Source: Nectonema munidae
Lineage: Eukaryota > Nematomorpha > Nectonematoida > Nectonematidae
DNA: 64,000 nt
NCBI GenBank assembly: GCA_030549495.1
Contig: JAUIRK010000890.1
Coordinates: 352,001 to 416,000, forward strand
Direction of reading: 5' to 3'
The stretch's first letter is position 1, and every line of letters starts with the position of its first letter. The notes beneath the pieces are model-generated. The model was not told where the DNA came from, ran no database searches, and saw nothing but the letters and a program-made list of their open reading frames with translations. This document shows, piece by piece, positions 45,001 to 54,925 of the stretch. The position numbers and the translations under genes are program-made.

Positions 45001-48000
45001 TAATAATATATATTAAAATTCATATACTATTATATCTCTAAGTTATTTGTTTGGAGTATATTTTACTTTTTAAGAAAATCAATTTTACACGATGAAAACC
45101 TTAATATAATTGTTTTCAGGTACTTTTTAATGTTTACAGGGGTTACGGAGTCGGAGGGAAAATATCTGACTCTGATTCCAAGTGTTTATAAAAATCCTAC
45201 TCTGACACCATTTAAAATATTCAAAGTTTCCTACTTGGACCAAAGAAGGGTCACACCATATGCTTACAAAAATTAAACTTTTTTTCATTTAAAAAATCAT
45301 TTTTTTATATGTATAAAAAAATGTGACTTAATTTTATTAAATACTAACCCCAACTTCGGTTTCAATGGCTATAAAATTTCCGAAACTCCAAAATCCTGAG
45401 TTCATATTAATTCTTAAACTTTGTAACATTTAATAAATACAATGACAATTATAAAAAATCAGATAGTATATGATACTGCAAGTAGAGTTTTAATAATCAT
45501 TCCAAAAAGTATGTTGCAAAATTGGGAGACAATGATGTATATAATTAGAAAAATTATGGTGTTTGAATTGGCTCATCCAAGTCACTTAATTGATTAAAGC
45601 GTGATAATTTGATTTTATGTCACTTCTTAGTAAAGTAATCGAAGGTTGAGGTAAAAAGGAAAAATATGAGAGAAAGGAAAAGAGATACCAGAAACGGAAG
45701 GCCTGAACCACTTCCAGAGCCGTTGTCCATTAAAAGTTTTTGCAAATTTTCAGCGGTAGACTGCACGCCCTTTTCATTTTTTCTTATGGTAGAGGAATTC
45801 GCTTCACAACAACGTTTAGATGTTATTCTTTTACGTTTGTGCAAGAAGCTAATATTCCAAAAAAACATGTATCCTATTATTTAAAATGCTACAAGCTTTC
45901 AAGAATTTGAGTTTATAAGTTATTTTAATTATAAAAACAATTTTAAAGTATTTTTTTAATCACTAAAATTTTTTAGGTAAATATACAAATATACATTTAG
46001 CAAAACGTTGACATATATCATGTGATTTACGTAAGAAAACATCACAGAAACTACTATTTTCAAATAATTCATATATATTTTATTCTGGCTATGCTATATA
46101 AATTTGTATTAAAAAGAAGTAATGAAAAATTTTTATAGTCATTCCAATCGGAGTTAAATACATTTTAGAAGCGCAAAAAAAACATAATTGTTCTCAGTTA
46201 TATTGTATTTGAAATATTATTAAGTCACTAAGGTATTAAAAAAAGCACTAAATTAAATAACTGCATTTAAAATTGATCAAATTATATTATAATAAAGTAA
46301 AATTTATAGTAAATAATTATAAAGCATACCAAAATACGAAAGAACCAATTAGAATTAGAATGATCAGGAAAACTATGACAGCTAAAATGGAGATAGTTGA
46401 AATGGAAAAACTTCCTAAATACGCTTTATAATAAAAAAAAATTAATTTCACTCAAAATATATCTTTTGAAATAGCAAAAATTCAAATCAAATCCGTTGAT
46501 GGTTTCGCCCATTCTCGGACTCCCTTTAGATAAATAAAATTATACGCTTTTTATTAGCACAGCCACGCCCCTTGCGTTTATTATGCCGACTGGCCTGATG
46601 AAAAAAATAGTAATGTGCTATTTAAATAAAAGCCAAAAGGTTAAGAAATCTGCTTCGTTCTGTGGTGAATTTAGCTTATATGTGAATTTTCAACCCGAAA
46701 ATAAGAAAAGCTTGAGATACAGGAAACAGTAAGGATAACAAAAATCACATTATTATTATTATGCGCTTTAAATAGCATAATTTTAATAAAAAGTTACCAA
46801 CAGATCTAAAATTTTCAGAATTTGTTATATAGTTTTGAAAAGGTCTATTCCTGTGGGTGAGATGGTTCTATTTATTTTTTAACATATGTTTTTCAAATTT
46901 TAGAAAAATTTAAAAGACTCTAGAGTCTAGACTAAGTTGAGCAAATTCAACCCATTTACTATTTATTCATTATGCAACGTTATGTTAAAAACGGATGATT
47001 TCATTTTCCACAATAAGTCTGATTTTTTTAAATAGCTTCAAACTAACTGTACGCAATCGTTCCTTCGCTTTAAAATAATAATACTTGTGTTGCTAAATAT
47101 TGGCATAAGAGACCCGAAAATCTAAGTAAAAATCGAACCTCAAGTAGAATAAGTTTCCAGAAATTTGTTTATTTTTATAATAGCCATTTAACAAAAACAA
47201 TTTTAATATAATCTAAATGATAATACTCTAGCCTAGCGCAAGAGTGGGAAAACTTTTTTGTGAAAGCGCCATATTTAAAAAATGTACACCTTTAAGGGGC
47301 CGAATGGTATAGTGAAATTTGCAATACTTAAAATGGAAATTAAACAATATGTTTTTTGTTAATATTTAAAAAATTTAAGAATAAAATTTCATTGAAAATA
47401 TATTGATCCAGTCTTTTTACAGCCTATAATAAGCGAGTTTATTTTTCTTCATTAAAATACTAATTTTTAAGGTAACATATTTAAACATATGTAGCATGTA
47501 ATCACGAATAAAACTTCTCTTAAAAATAATTACCAGATTCACGTTTATTAAACTCTTAAAACAATAAATATAAATCAAAAGTAACTCAATTCTTAAAAAT
47601 TACGAAAAAAATAAAACAAGAAAAGGAAAAAAATAAGCCATTTTAGTGAAAATATTTTGAAGGGTATTAAGATCGTGTAATTTGTATATCTAAAAATTTT
47701 GAGTCAATCAAAATTTTTGCGCCAATGATAGCAAATTAACTGCCGATGAACTTAAATAATTTTATCTCAGCGGGCCGCATTAAAATCCTTGGAGGATCTA
47801 AAAGCCATGCGGACCGTAGTTTTTCCTCTGCTCTAGTGTGTATGTGTTCATATGAAAACTAAATCGTCATTAATGAAATCACAAGCTTATTTTCCCAAAC
47901 TTTCGTAATTTTTTTTAAATGAAAAATAAAACTAAGATTAACAACATGAAAATGTTAAATACAAATTTATTTAAAAAGAGGATGTATTTTAATAAAATAG

Positions 48001-51000
48001 ATTCATGTATTATATATTTATTTAGTATATATGCTATTTTAGTTGAAAATTAACTTTCTGAAAACAGTAGCTTATGTGTAACATAGGCAATCTTAACTGA
48101 AAAATAGAGCGCAATAGTATTTTTGACTAAATCATAAATAGTAAAAATTTTCATATTAAAATTAAATGTTGGGCACGATGAAAATACTCCAAAGTTTAAA
48201 AAAATTGAAATTCAGGTCATTGAGCTCAAAATATTCACCAAAAATTTTTTTCTTTAATAGGTATTCATTGTAATTTTGCCCCAACAACTGAAATGAGATT
48301 AGAGGAAAGGCTGATGGCTCAAAAAATGAGATAGGAGTATGGAAACAAAAAGGGGCAGAAAAACAAGAAAAACTTAGAAATACTGTGTTCTAAGCTATAA
48401 TACTAAGTTATGAATAAAAATTTTAATTATATCTACATAATTAATAATACAATAATAAAAAGGTAATTATAAAAGAGACAAAACTTTATCTAATGGGATA
48501 TTTCGACATCAAATGGTGACCGTTGAACGCATTACACTTGATATTGGTTGAAAAAGATTCAGAGAGTCGAAATATCCCATTGGATAAAGTTTTGTCGCCA
48601 TTATAATTACGTCTTTATTATTATTCAACCTGAAGATGGCTAACCTTCAGCAGTATCCTTTTTATATATGTTAATAATACATATGATATTTTTTTCACTA
48701 GATTATAATTTAAAAATGAAATAGTTTTAAAAATTGAATTATTACTTTTATCATTTAGGTAAGGCTTTGAGTTTGAGTTCCATGTAAAAGAAGGCACAAG
48801 ACCTTTATTGCAGAAATCGGCTTCATTGCAACAAGATATGTTGAAGGGAAGATGGTGAGGTAAATAATTCGAACGGCACTTAAAAAAGAAATGTTAAAAA
48901 TCAATAAAATATTAATTATTTAAAATGGATACAATAATCGATCAATCTATATTCTTACTCGCATTTTACATAATGGATCATTTAAACAACAATAGGATAC
49001 TTCATTTTAGCATATAAAATTGTAACTATGGTGATTGATAAATAACGATTCTGCAATCCTTTACTTATCCGGCCTAAAATTCTTCGAATGATGCTTGATT
49101 CATTTATTTGATTGGTTAATGAGCTCTAACTAAAACAGGGGAGGTCGGTGGGTACTAGTGATGTACCGATTACCTTGTAAAATGCTCATGCCCATGGAAA
49201 ACCGATACTGATATCATTTTTTGATTTTTATTTCCCTTTTTGGCAAATTAAAATTTGATAAAATTAAATTATTATGTAAAAACATGAGCTTTTCTCCTGT
49301 ATCTCCATCTAATTTATTTCTTCTAGGAGAATAAACTTAAAGCTTAAAACTTAACTTAAGCTTAAAAACGTGTTAATTCTGTTGAAGACACTTGGATTTG
49401 AGAACTTTCTTTTGTATCTGGGATCTAGATAAGTGGTAATAGAATATAGGAAATTTGAACTTCAAGTAGTAAGCAATAGGCTCTTCAATCATTCACAACT
49501 TTCAGCAGTCTCGCTCAAGATGTCTAGAAATTTATATAATGATGTCAGCAAGGGGATTGCTTCTGATACTGAAGAAGAGTGAAAACTGAGACTTTTTGTG
49601 ATTTCTTCATAGAGTGCTTGTCAGGTCTCCTTTGTATTACTTTAAGATCATCCTGCGCCATTGTTGAGTGGTGAAAGTGGATAGCTATGCGTCTGCCATT
49701 AGCAATGACGTCAGTAACTGACTTTTGAGCAGACAATCCAGACTTGATGATCTGCTGAAGGCTATGAATAGTGCAATCTAAATTGTGAAAACCACTAAAA
49801 AATATATATCTCTCATTACAACATGGACAGCTTCTTCTAAGTTCCACGTTTTGAGCATGTCGTCGAATTTCTTAGATGGGTAGTGACCAGTATGGCGATC
49901 CGTTAGTGGTTCAGCACATAGGACGAGGTTGAGTCTCTCAACATTGCTATCTATGCCGTGACACGTCAGTGACATCAGAGATACACCAGCTGAAGTTTCA
50001 GACCAAACATCCGTTGTGAATGACAGTTTACTGTCCTTCAGACCTGTCAGTAAGCCATTCACTTTCTATTTGACCGGTGGGTACATGTTGTTATAAACAT
50101 GGTTTCGTAGTAATGTCGCTGCTTTATCTTGTACTAGGGTGAAGTTTCAGCTAACAATCTCATGAAGCCTATGTCCTCAACGTGGCTGAATGGCAGGTCG
50201 TCCATTATAATCTCGCAAAACTTTCGATCAAGAGATATCTGTGGTCATTTATATCCTACACATTTGTGAAATAAGTGATCAATTCTCTCGTTCTGCTGCT
50301 TTGTTTCTTTTTCATTAGATCCAAGGGAGTAATTTTTGACTGTTTTTGAAGATTCATCTTGTTCATTGATAAATTCTTCAAACTATTGTTTATGCATGGA
50401 CTTGAGGTGATTCCTGAGATTACTTGTGCTTCAGCCTACGCAAATACACTTTCTTACAGAGGTCACATTTAGCAGTGTCCTAAGATTCCTTAACAAAGTA
50501 TCTCTACCAGACGCTGCTGTCTATTTTCTTTATAATTTACCTATTATCCAGCGAGTAAAAGATAAGATAATTCACAATAGTAACTTGACAAATCAAATTT
50601 TTCAGTGAATAATTCTTAATAGATTCAACTTTGAACCTAATATTCAAACGTAATTGTATATATTTGGGAAAAACACACTTTTAATTTGTTCACTGTATAA
50701 AATATATGGAATAAGTTCAAAATTAGAATAATTTATGCTTCACAATTAACCTATGAAACTATTACAATTAAGTTAAACTTGAAAAATTAAACAGTATATA
50801 AGTATTAAGTTATACATTACAACATAGAAAACAAACGTATACATGCCTAATGAGCTATTAATTATAATGATATAAAATTAAGCGAATACGAAAAAGTATC
50901 ATATGAAGTACAGAAGGTGCCAAACATCACCGGATGTAACCAGCGCACTGTGGCACCGCCGCAACACAGAACACTAATGACCACACTCTACAACGAGTGG

Positions 51001-52119
51001 CGTACAACTGAACGGCGAACGCTACAGTGGAAGCTGCATGGCAGATAGCAAAGAACGATAATACGAGCTTTCAATGGCATGGACCCTTTAAAAACTGCAA
51101 ATTAGTGCTTTCCCAAGAACAAGTATTATTATAAAGAATTCGTACTTCCACAAAATCGCGACAGCGCTGTTTTCAACCGCGTTTGGGCTTGTGTAAAAAG
51201 CGTTAAAACGCACGCGGTTGCGCGTTTTTGTGCGGTTGTTCGATCAATCGCTCATTTAAATTGAGTCAAGATCTGGCATCTTGACACTACCATTTAAACA
51301 TAGATCCCTGATACCCTTTCTTTATATACCAAAATTTTCGCTGGACCCTTGATTTATTAAATGCTTCAAGAAACCCTACACAAAAATGTACCAAAGAATT
51401 ACAATAATTATTTTATTTCAATTTCACTAAGTCCATAAATTATAATAAATTTTGTTTACATTTTATAAATTTATTTATATATTTTGTGCTTACATATACT
51501 GCGATAATTTCTTTAATGAATGCATATAAATATTTATTATAAACATAAACTGACCGCTATGCCATCAATTTACAGACTTATTAGGACTATCAAGAGAACT
51601 AAAAATCTAAAAGATATTATCTTACTATTAATCATGAAACCCTTAGAAAGCTTTCTTATTTCGGACTCAACGCATTTAGCCCCTATTGAATTAGGTTGTA
51701 AATGTGGAAGGTCGCCTCTGAATGTGCGTCACTGATGCAGCCCCCAAATTATATCCCTTTAAAATTTTCAATCATTTGCTCTCCCAAGTGTCAAGGATCA
51801 TTTTTAAAGCAGAAACATTACGTTTCAGAGGTAGACATGTGCATGGACACAGCTGGAAAACTATACTTTACAACAATAACTAAAGTTTGGAGGGAACTTT
51901 TAAAAAATGAATTTTAAATAAAATATAAATTTAAAGTACTTGCATTAAAGATTTAGTTTCAGATTCTAAACAGCCATAAGTCCACTGCTTTTCATAGGAT
52001 ACTTTATTTGTTTCAGAAAAGGATTTAATTCGAATAGATGAAAAACATTTCGAACGATAAGGGAGAGGACAAGATTGGTTATAACCATAAGGACAATTAT
52101 AGTTACAATAACAAAGCAT
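29980..52119 (-). CDS. tkv: Type I BMP receptor serine/threonine kinase (BMPR1/thickveins group)
   Basis: Nine minus-strand exons join in phase into 482 codons plus stop: 51940-52119, 48746-48878, 46330-46381, 45689-45848, 35674-35866, 33970-34270, 33218-33402, 30145-30275, 29980-30093. The product is a membrane receptor that binds BMP ligands with type II receptors and phosphorylates SMAD1/5-type effectors. Visible parts: activin-receptor Cys domain (residues 1-about 95, with CCNEADFCN), one transmembrane helix (about 105-123), GS box [11 protein letters not shown], then a kinase with GKGRYGEV (191-198), VAVK Lys211, Glu224, HRDLKSKN (Asp313) and DLG (Asp331). The L45 loop [11 protein letters not shown] is of BMPR1 type (ADIKGTGSWTQ), not ALK1/2 or TGFBR1/ALK4 type. 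A signal peptide exon was not found. Intron 4 is 9.8 kb and full of transposons. Confidence 0.95.
30145..30275 (-). CDS. tkv: BMP receptor exon, kinase C-lobe
   Basis: Encodes [20 protein letters not shown] and [17 protein letters not shown]; relatives have [20 protein letters not shown] and EDMREVVC. Acceptor ATACAG, donor TTTG|GTAACG, followed by a 51-nt intron. Confidence 0.93.
30809..32578 (-). mobile_element. DNA transposon of an HGERFHQ-motif family, internally deleted, BMP receptor intron 7
   Basis: The ends are imperfect inverted repeats: ACACTGGTCAACAAG then GCTGATTT on the left, and ACACAGGACAACA then GCTGATTT read from the right. Minus-strand coding begins at 32343 with a finger-like [13 protein letters not shown], then after a deletion [39 protein letters not shown], a CFLCLW finger, [20 protein letters not shown], and finally [14 protein letters not shown] and [18 protein letters not shown]. 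Related proteins of this kind are predicted in many invertebrate genomes, usually without a function. I know no settled superfamily name. Acidic residues at IDSS, CVDLK and DEHGERF could be a DDE-type triad (inference). Confidence 0.7.
31110..31136. repeat. (TA)n simple repeat
   Basis: A run of TA dinucleotides within the HGERFHQ element, near its left part. Confidence 0.8.
32579..33217. other. Intron 7 remainder, nothing recognised
   Basis: AT-rich DNA between the transposon and the activation-segment exon; no open frame or repeat stands out. Confidence 0.5.
33218..33402 (-). CDS. tkv: BMP receptor exon, activation segment and APE region
   Basis: Encodes [40 protein letters not shown] and [16 protein letters not shown]. 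The APE motif reads SPE here, and BMPR1 proteins have similar APE/PPE variants. [18 protein letters not shown] of vertebrates is the clear counterpart. Confidence 0.94.
33970..34270 (-). CDS. tkv: BMP receptor exon, L45 loop to catalytic loop
   Basis: Encodes [60 protein letters not shown] and [16 protein letters not shown] and the DLG (replacing DFG) are hallmarks of type I receptors. Donor ATAG|GTAATA, phase 2. Confidence 0.95.
35405..35590 (-). repeat. GAGTCGGAG interspersed repeat, copy 2
   Basis: Read on the minus strand it contains GAGTCGGAGTCGAAGCC and GCATGTGGAATGGCATTTC, aligning with 17740-18010. In BMP receptor intron 5. Confidence 0.55.
35674..35866 (-). CDS. tkv: BMP receptor exon, kinase N-lobe
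   Basis: Encodes [38 protein letters not shown] and [20 protein letters not shown]. It includes the glycine loop, ATP-anchoring Lys and helix-C Glu. BMPR1 proteins share VQRTIAKQ and EEASWFRE. Confidence 0.95.
39648..40487 (+). CDS. piggyBac transposase, main N-terminal frame
   Basis: This is the longest open frame in the window (279 codons). It reads [58 protein letters not shown] and [13 protein letters not shown] in piggyBac order. The true start is probably upstream at 39318, separated by stops. Confidence 0.8.
   Translation: MHFQRNHRRDQELSWNTGFPERRGRQSRENVIKGGVGLKYGVRAESPLECLNLFLCEEMINQVIMHTNRYIQFNNTVKLNDTSYPHIVLTNYSEMKAYIGLTYLRALLRQNFLRLDFLWSDRGCPYFSCVMSLKRFYFLNKHICFDDFTTRKERWNFDRFAAFRDLFEKFNANCCKYVNPSAFLTIDESLYPSKTAIKFKVYNPLKPAKYGLLFRSLSSVEYAYTYQFIVYSGKPSHGSGPYYISTTLGVVKKLINNVKQYSNIEGRNITIDRFYTSIN
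40497..41167 (+). CDS. piggyBac transposase, C-terminal frame
   Basis: A frame of 223 codons holds [40 protein letters not shown] and the final [17 protein letters not shown]. It continues the upstream frame (39648-40487) after a single frame change at about 40485. The beginning is therefore not a true start codon. Host expression is unlikely. Confidence 0.75.
44050..45129. other. Intron stretch without recognised features
   Basis: Between the CGGBP1-like relic and the GAGTCGGAG repeat. Open frames at 44481-44702 and 44607-44909 overlap on opposite strands and match nothing I know. The right end of the CGGBP1-like element probably lies within the first few hundred bases. Confidence 0.4.
45130..45420 (-). 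repeat. GAGTCGGAG interspersed repeat, copy 3
   Basis: Contains ACGGAGTCGGAGGGAAAAT and, further right, CCATATGCTTACAAAAA, which parallels CCACATGCTTACAAAAAG of the copy at 35405. In BMP receptor intron 4. Confidence 0.5.
45689..45848 (-). CDS. tkv: BMP receptor exon, juxtamembrane and GS box
   Basis: Begins [15 protein letters not shown] (stop-transfer basic segment) and ends [16 protein letters not shown], the glycine/serine activation box phosphorylated by type II receptors. The LP pair after the box, bound by FKBP12 in relatives, is kept. Donor TTTCTG|GTATCT, phase 0. Confidence 0.92.
46330..46381 (-). CDS. tkv: BMP receptor exon, transmembrane helix (52 nt)
   Basis: A mini-exon between CATTTTAG and TTTTG|GTATGC encodes [16 protein letters not shown], a single hydrophobic span. 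Phases (in 1, out 2) fit both neighbours exactly, which is the main evidence. Confidence 0.85.
46382..47225. other. BMP receptor intron 2, no feature seen
   Basis: AT-rich DNA with a slightly GC-richer patch near 46500-46680; neither strand shows a convincing frame or terminal repeat. Confidence 0.45.
47234..47830. mobile_element. hAT-type MITE, 597 bp, BMP receptor intron 2
   Basis: The flanks CTCTAGCC (47226-47233) and CTCTAGTG (47831-47838) share six of eight bases. The ends AAGAGTGGGAAAACT and, from the right, CAGAGGAAAAACT are degraded inverted repeats. GGGCCGC and GCGGACCG subterminal pieces match this class. An old insertion. Confidence 0.6.
48463..48610. mobile_element. Palindromic MITE with 45-bp arms
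   Basis: The left arm 48463-48507 and right arm 48566-48610 are inverted copies with about 41 of 45 matches, including ACAAAACTTTATC and AATGGGATATTTCGAC. Similarity weakly continues outward through AATAATAAA/TTTATTATT. Only 58 nt separate the arms, so a transcript would fold into a long hairpin. It lies 136 nt downstream of the second ligand-binding exon. Family not assigned. Confidence 0.8.
48746..48878 (-). CDS. tkv: BMP receptor exon, ligand-binding domain part 2
   Basis: Encodes [20 protein letters not shown] then [11 protein letters not shown], matching [30 protein letters not shown] of vertebrate BMPR1. It supplies the CC....CN signature that closes the three-finger fold. Acceptor TTTTTTAAG, donor AAAA|GTAATA, phase 1. 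Confidence 0.9.
49155..50650 (-). mobile_element. BED-finger hAT transposon relic, BMP receptor intron 1
   Basis: Minus-strand order: a BED finger ([11 protein letters not shown] ... NHLKSMHK near 50470-50390), [36 protein letters not shown] then [34 protein letters not shown], then [20 protein letters not shown] and [15 protein letters not shown]. The TDVW aspartate and the HSLQ.II.GL block are typical of hAT/ZBED transposases. The left side has GTGATGTACCGATTACC, a usual hAT terminal motif; the right end is not found. Broken into several frames. Confidence 0.82.
50930..51260. other. CpG-rich patch
   Basis: Contrasts sharply with its surroundings: ACCGCCGCAACACAG, CTGAACGGCGAACGC, CGCGACAGCGCTG and ACGCACGCGGTTGCGCG. 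It lies just beyond the N-terminal (right) side of the BED-finger hAT and may be its 5' end, or an independent regulatory island in BMP receptor intron 1. No coding frame. Confidence 0.45.
51520..51917 (+). other. Unrecognised open stretch next to a receptor exon
   Basis: Two overlapping plus frames (51520-51735, containing [17 protein letters not shown]; 51702-51917, containing [20 protein letters not shown]) look protein-like. No family recognised. The opposite strand does not give an alternative ligand-binding exon. Confidence 0.25.
51940..52119 (-). CDS. tkv: BMP receptor exon, ligand-binding domain part 1
   Basis: Encodes [18 protein letters not shown] and [15 protein letters not shown], with the cysteine pattern C.C...CP of BMPR1 (human LKCYCSGHCPDD). 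It ends ATGCAA|GTACTT in phase 0. The 5' limit is unclear: an in-frame stop lies just upstream of the ATG at 52119, and the T-rich tract before it lacks any AG acceptor. The ATG is given as the limit, but a start here would leave no signal peptide. Confidence 0.75.
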
Positions 52120-54925
52120 TAAAGAAAATTAAATAAAAAATAATTAATAAATTTTTATAGACTTGAAATATAAATCAATTATTTCTTTGTCCACCATTTT
52201 TTGATTGAATGATTAAAAAATAACTAAATCTAAAAATACCCTAGATATAGCTCGGTTTTTTCCTTTTTGTATAAAGAAACATTGAAATTTTTATAAGGGT
52301 TTTATCTCGATTTTTTCTTTGAAATACAATTAGCAAATATAGAATATTTTTGACAGATTTTTTATTATCCGTTTACAAGTAATTTTAATAAAAAAAATTC
52401 ACTTAATATTTAAAAGATGTTCATTGTTTTGAAAATTACCTCATGATATAAAGTTCGAGGGGCAACATAGGGGTCAGCCAAAAAACTTAGGGGTTATTGT
52501 CCTATTTTAATCCTCTTTAAAATGGCCACTGGTAGGTAAGTAGGTGAAGAATAGCAAAGCCCTTTCTGAAATAAATCGATATGCTTGCAAGGCTTATAAA
52601 AAGTAATGGAAAATAAGGAAGTTTGAAAAAGAGGAGTTATGGTCTTCTTAGGATTGAGGAAAATTAAAAATTTTAAAAGGTCAAGTATGAAAATTGAGGA
52701 AATATTTGAATAACGTTGAATTAGTCTTAATAAAAATAAAGAAGTAAGCGTTAGTAGTAAAAACCGTGAATTATAAAAATGATAGGTTTGCGAGTAGTAT
52801 TTCAATTTGATTTATAAAAGAGCTTATCGAAAGCAAAAGATTTAGAAAGAAGAGAAGATCGGAAACTGAAGATGGTATGTGACTTAAAATACTTTAAAAA
52901 TTTATCCCTGAAATAGTTGGAAAGTTAGGGAAGAAATGGGCGAAAAAATATTTAGTGGATGTTTCTTGATCAACTTTGCATAATTAGGAAACTGAGTTAT
53001 TTGAGAAACGAATAAGATAGAAGTATTGTTTACAATGACAGTGGCCATAAAACCATCTTACAAGAGAGCTGGAAAACGCAAATTTATGTTTGAACCATGA
53101 AGTGTTAATATGATCAATATTGTCATTAGTAGAGAGAAATTCATTTAATGAGAACAATAATCATTTTTAGAGGTGCTATAAATAAATGAGTTGAAAGAAG
53201 AATTAGAAGAACATACGAAGGGTTTTAGAAATACATACAAAGCGTGTACATGAAAGTGAGGTTGTTGAAAGAGCTTGTTTGGCTAGGTGATGTAGATATG
53301 TGTTTCGTCAATGTTGTAGAAGTATGTGCACCATTGAATAAACAAATTAAAGTTTTTAGAGAGAAGAATTACCTTAGAAACTAAAGTAAAATAGGGTAAA
53401 ATATATTGTTAGAGAGCAATAGATGGCGAGAACCAGGAATATTATTTTGTCACATTTTTCACCTTTTTATATTTCTTCTTTAATTTTTCCAAGTCAAAAT
53501 TAAATATTTGTGAATAGTAACTGTATACATATAAAAATTCTATTCTTTACACAACAGATTAATTTGTATCAAAATTCAATGATACCATTTCATGTTCAAA
53601 TGAGATGTTTCAAATTCAAGTGAAATGTTTACAAATTCAAGTAAAATGTTTTCAAATTTAAGTGAAATATTTTTAAATTCAAGTGAATTTTTTCAACTTA
53701 TAAGTAGTTCTAAATAAAAATTGTAAACTAAACTCAACTTTTAAAACTATTTTTTTAGCTTTAAGTAGAAAATTAAGAAATGCTAACTAAAAAAATTATA
53801 AAATATAATTTTATTTTTAAAATCATGTTCATTTAACGCTAACTACAATTTTCTTTTATCCTCACCAAACCATTTAATACAATACAATTGGTTAAACTCA
53901 TTTATTCCAGTTTTCATGCAATCAACCCAATCCATATTCGAAATTTTTCATTTGTTTAAAAAGCAAGGAATTTTTAAGAGTCAATACTGCCTTTTGGAAT
54001 TTCTTAATAAATTACTTCTTTTATATTAATAGCCAGCAATAGTGATTTTTTAACACTCTTATTGTGGGCACAACTAATTTTGTTTCTGTACCTTTCCTTG
54101 ATCGCCCAAATATTCTTCTCAAAAGAAAATTATATTTTATTAATTTTAATTCAATATATATCTTCTCACAACAAAAAATCAAATATTTTCAAACTCAATA
54201 AAAAATTCGGGGTGAGACTTTTTACAAGCATTTATTAATTTAAAGTTCTTATTTAGAATAAATTTGTGTGTATTTGGGTAAAAAGTCCTACCGAAAAATT
54301 CGTTTTCAAGTCAAACTTAAAAATAAAACTACTTAAAACTTAAAAAAATTTGACTTGAATTTGAAAACCGTTCATTTTATTTTGAAAACATTTCACTTGA
54401 ACTTGAAAAGTTTCACTTAATTTTGAAAATTGAAATTTTACTTGAATTTAAAAACATTTCACTTAAACATGTAATGCAATAATCATCTTAACTATCTAGA
54501 AATCAAAATATGTATTACATACATCAGCGGCTTTATGTGGTCTTGTGCTAATCTAATCAGAAATTCACAATAAGCAATTATATTACCGTTTAATTAAACA
54601 TTATATTTTGTAACCATTCTTTTGAAAAATTTTCTTTCTATCTCTCATTCTTTTAAAATATTATGCTTTAAGCATTGCTTATTGAAAGTAAAGAAGTTTG
54701 TGTGTTCTTTAAAAATATATTAATATGCCATAATTTAAATAAAATATGGTCATTATTAATTTTATTTTTTTGTAATTTTTTTGTAATTTTTTTGTTTGTT
54801 TATTTCCTCTAGTCATATATCTGGTGATTAAGCAACAATATGATTTCTCATTAGTAAGAATTATATGCGCATATAAATTTTTTTTCTTTAAAATATTTTT
54901 AGAATAGTCTTTTTAACCTTTAAAT
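52120..54925. promoter_or_regulatory. Divergent intergenic region between BMP receptor and desaturase
   Basis: The receptor (minus) and the desaturase (plus) point away from this 2.8-kb region, so both promoters should be here unless a receptor leader exon lies further away. A missing signal-peptide exon for the receptor is expected in or beyond it. A minus-strand frame at 52494-52805 starts with a hydrophobic stretch but continues as unrelated sequence. An 881-bp repeat element occupies the right part. No TATA or other core element could be singled out in such AT-rich DNA. Confidence 0.4.
53591..54471. mobile_element. TIR element with tandemly repeated ends, 881 bp
   Basis: The left arm begins CATGTTCAAATGAGATG and consists of about four diverged copies of a 22-26 nt unit, roughly TTCAAGTGAAATGTTT (53591-53700). 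The right arm (about 54300-54471) carries the same unit inverted (AAACATTTCACTTGAA) and ends AAACATG. The middle, 53760-54240, has no recognisable frame. The structure recalls foldback-type elements. Confidence 0.65.

Noticed and set aside
45666-45884. Plus-strand open frame of 72 codons
   Set aside because: Antisense of the GS-box exon of the BMP receptor.
52494-52805. Minus-strand frame with a hydrophobic start, considered as the receptor signal-peptide exon
   Set aside because: The hydrophobic run is followed by a long unrelated frame and no donor in the right phase was convincing; it looks like AT-rich chance or an old repeat.
52900-53450. Long minus-strand readings with few stops, considered as a LINE reverse transcriptase
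   Set aside because: No reverse transcriptase motif such as YADD or the GNE block could be seen; the low stop density follows from base composition.
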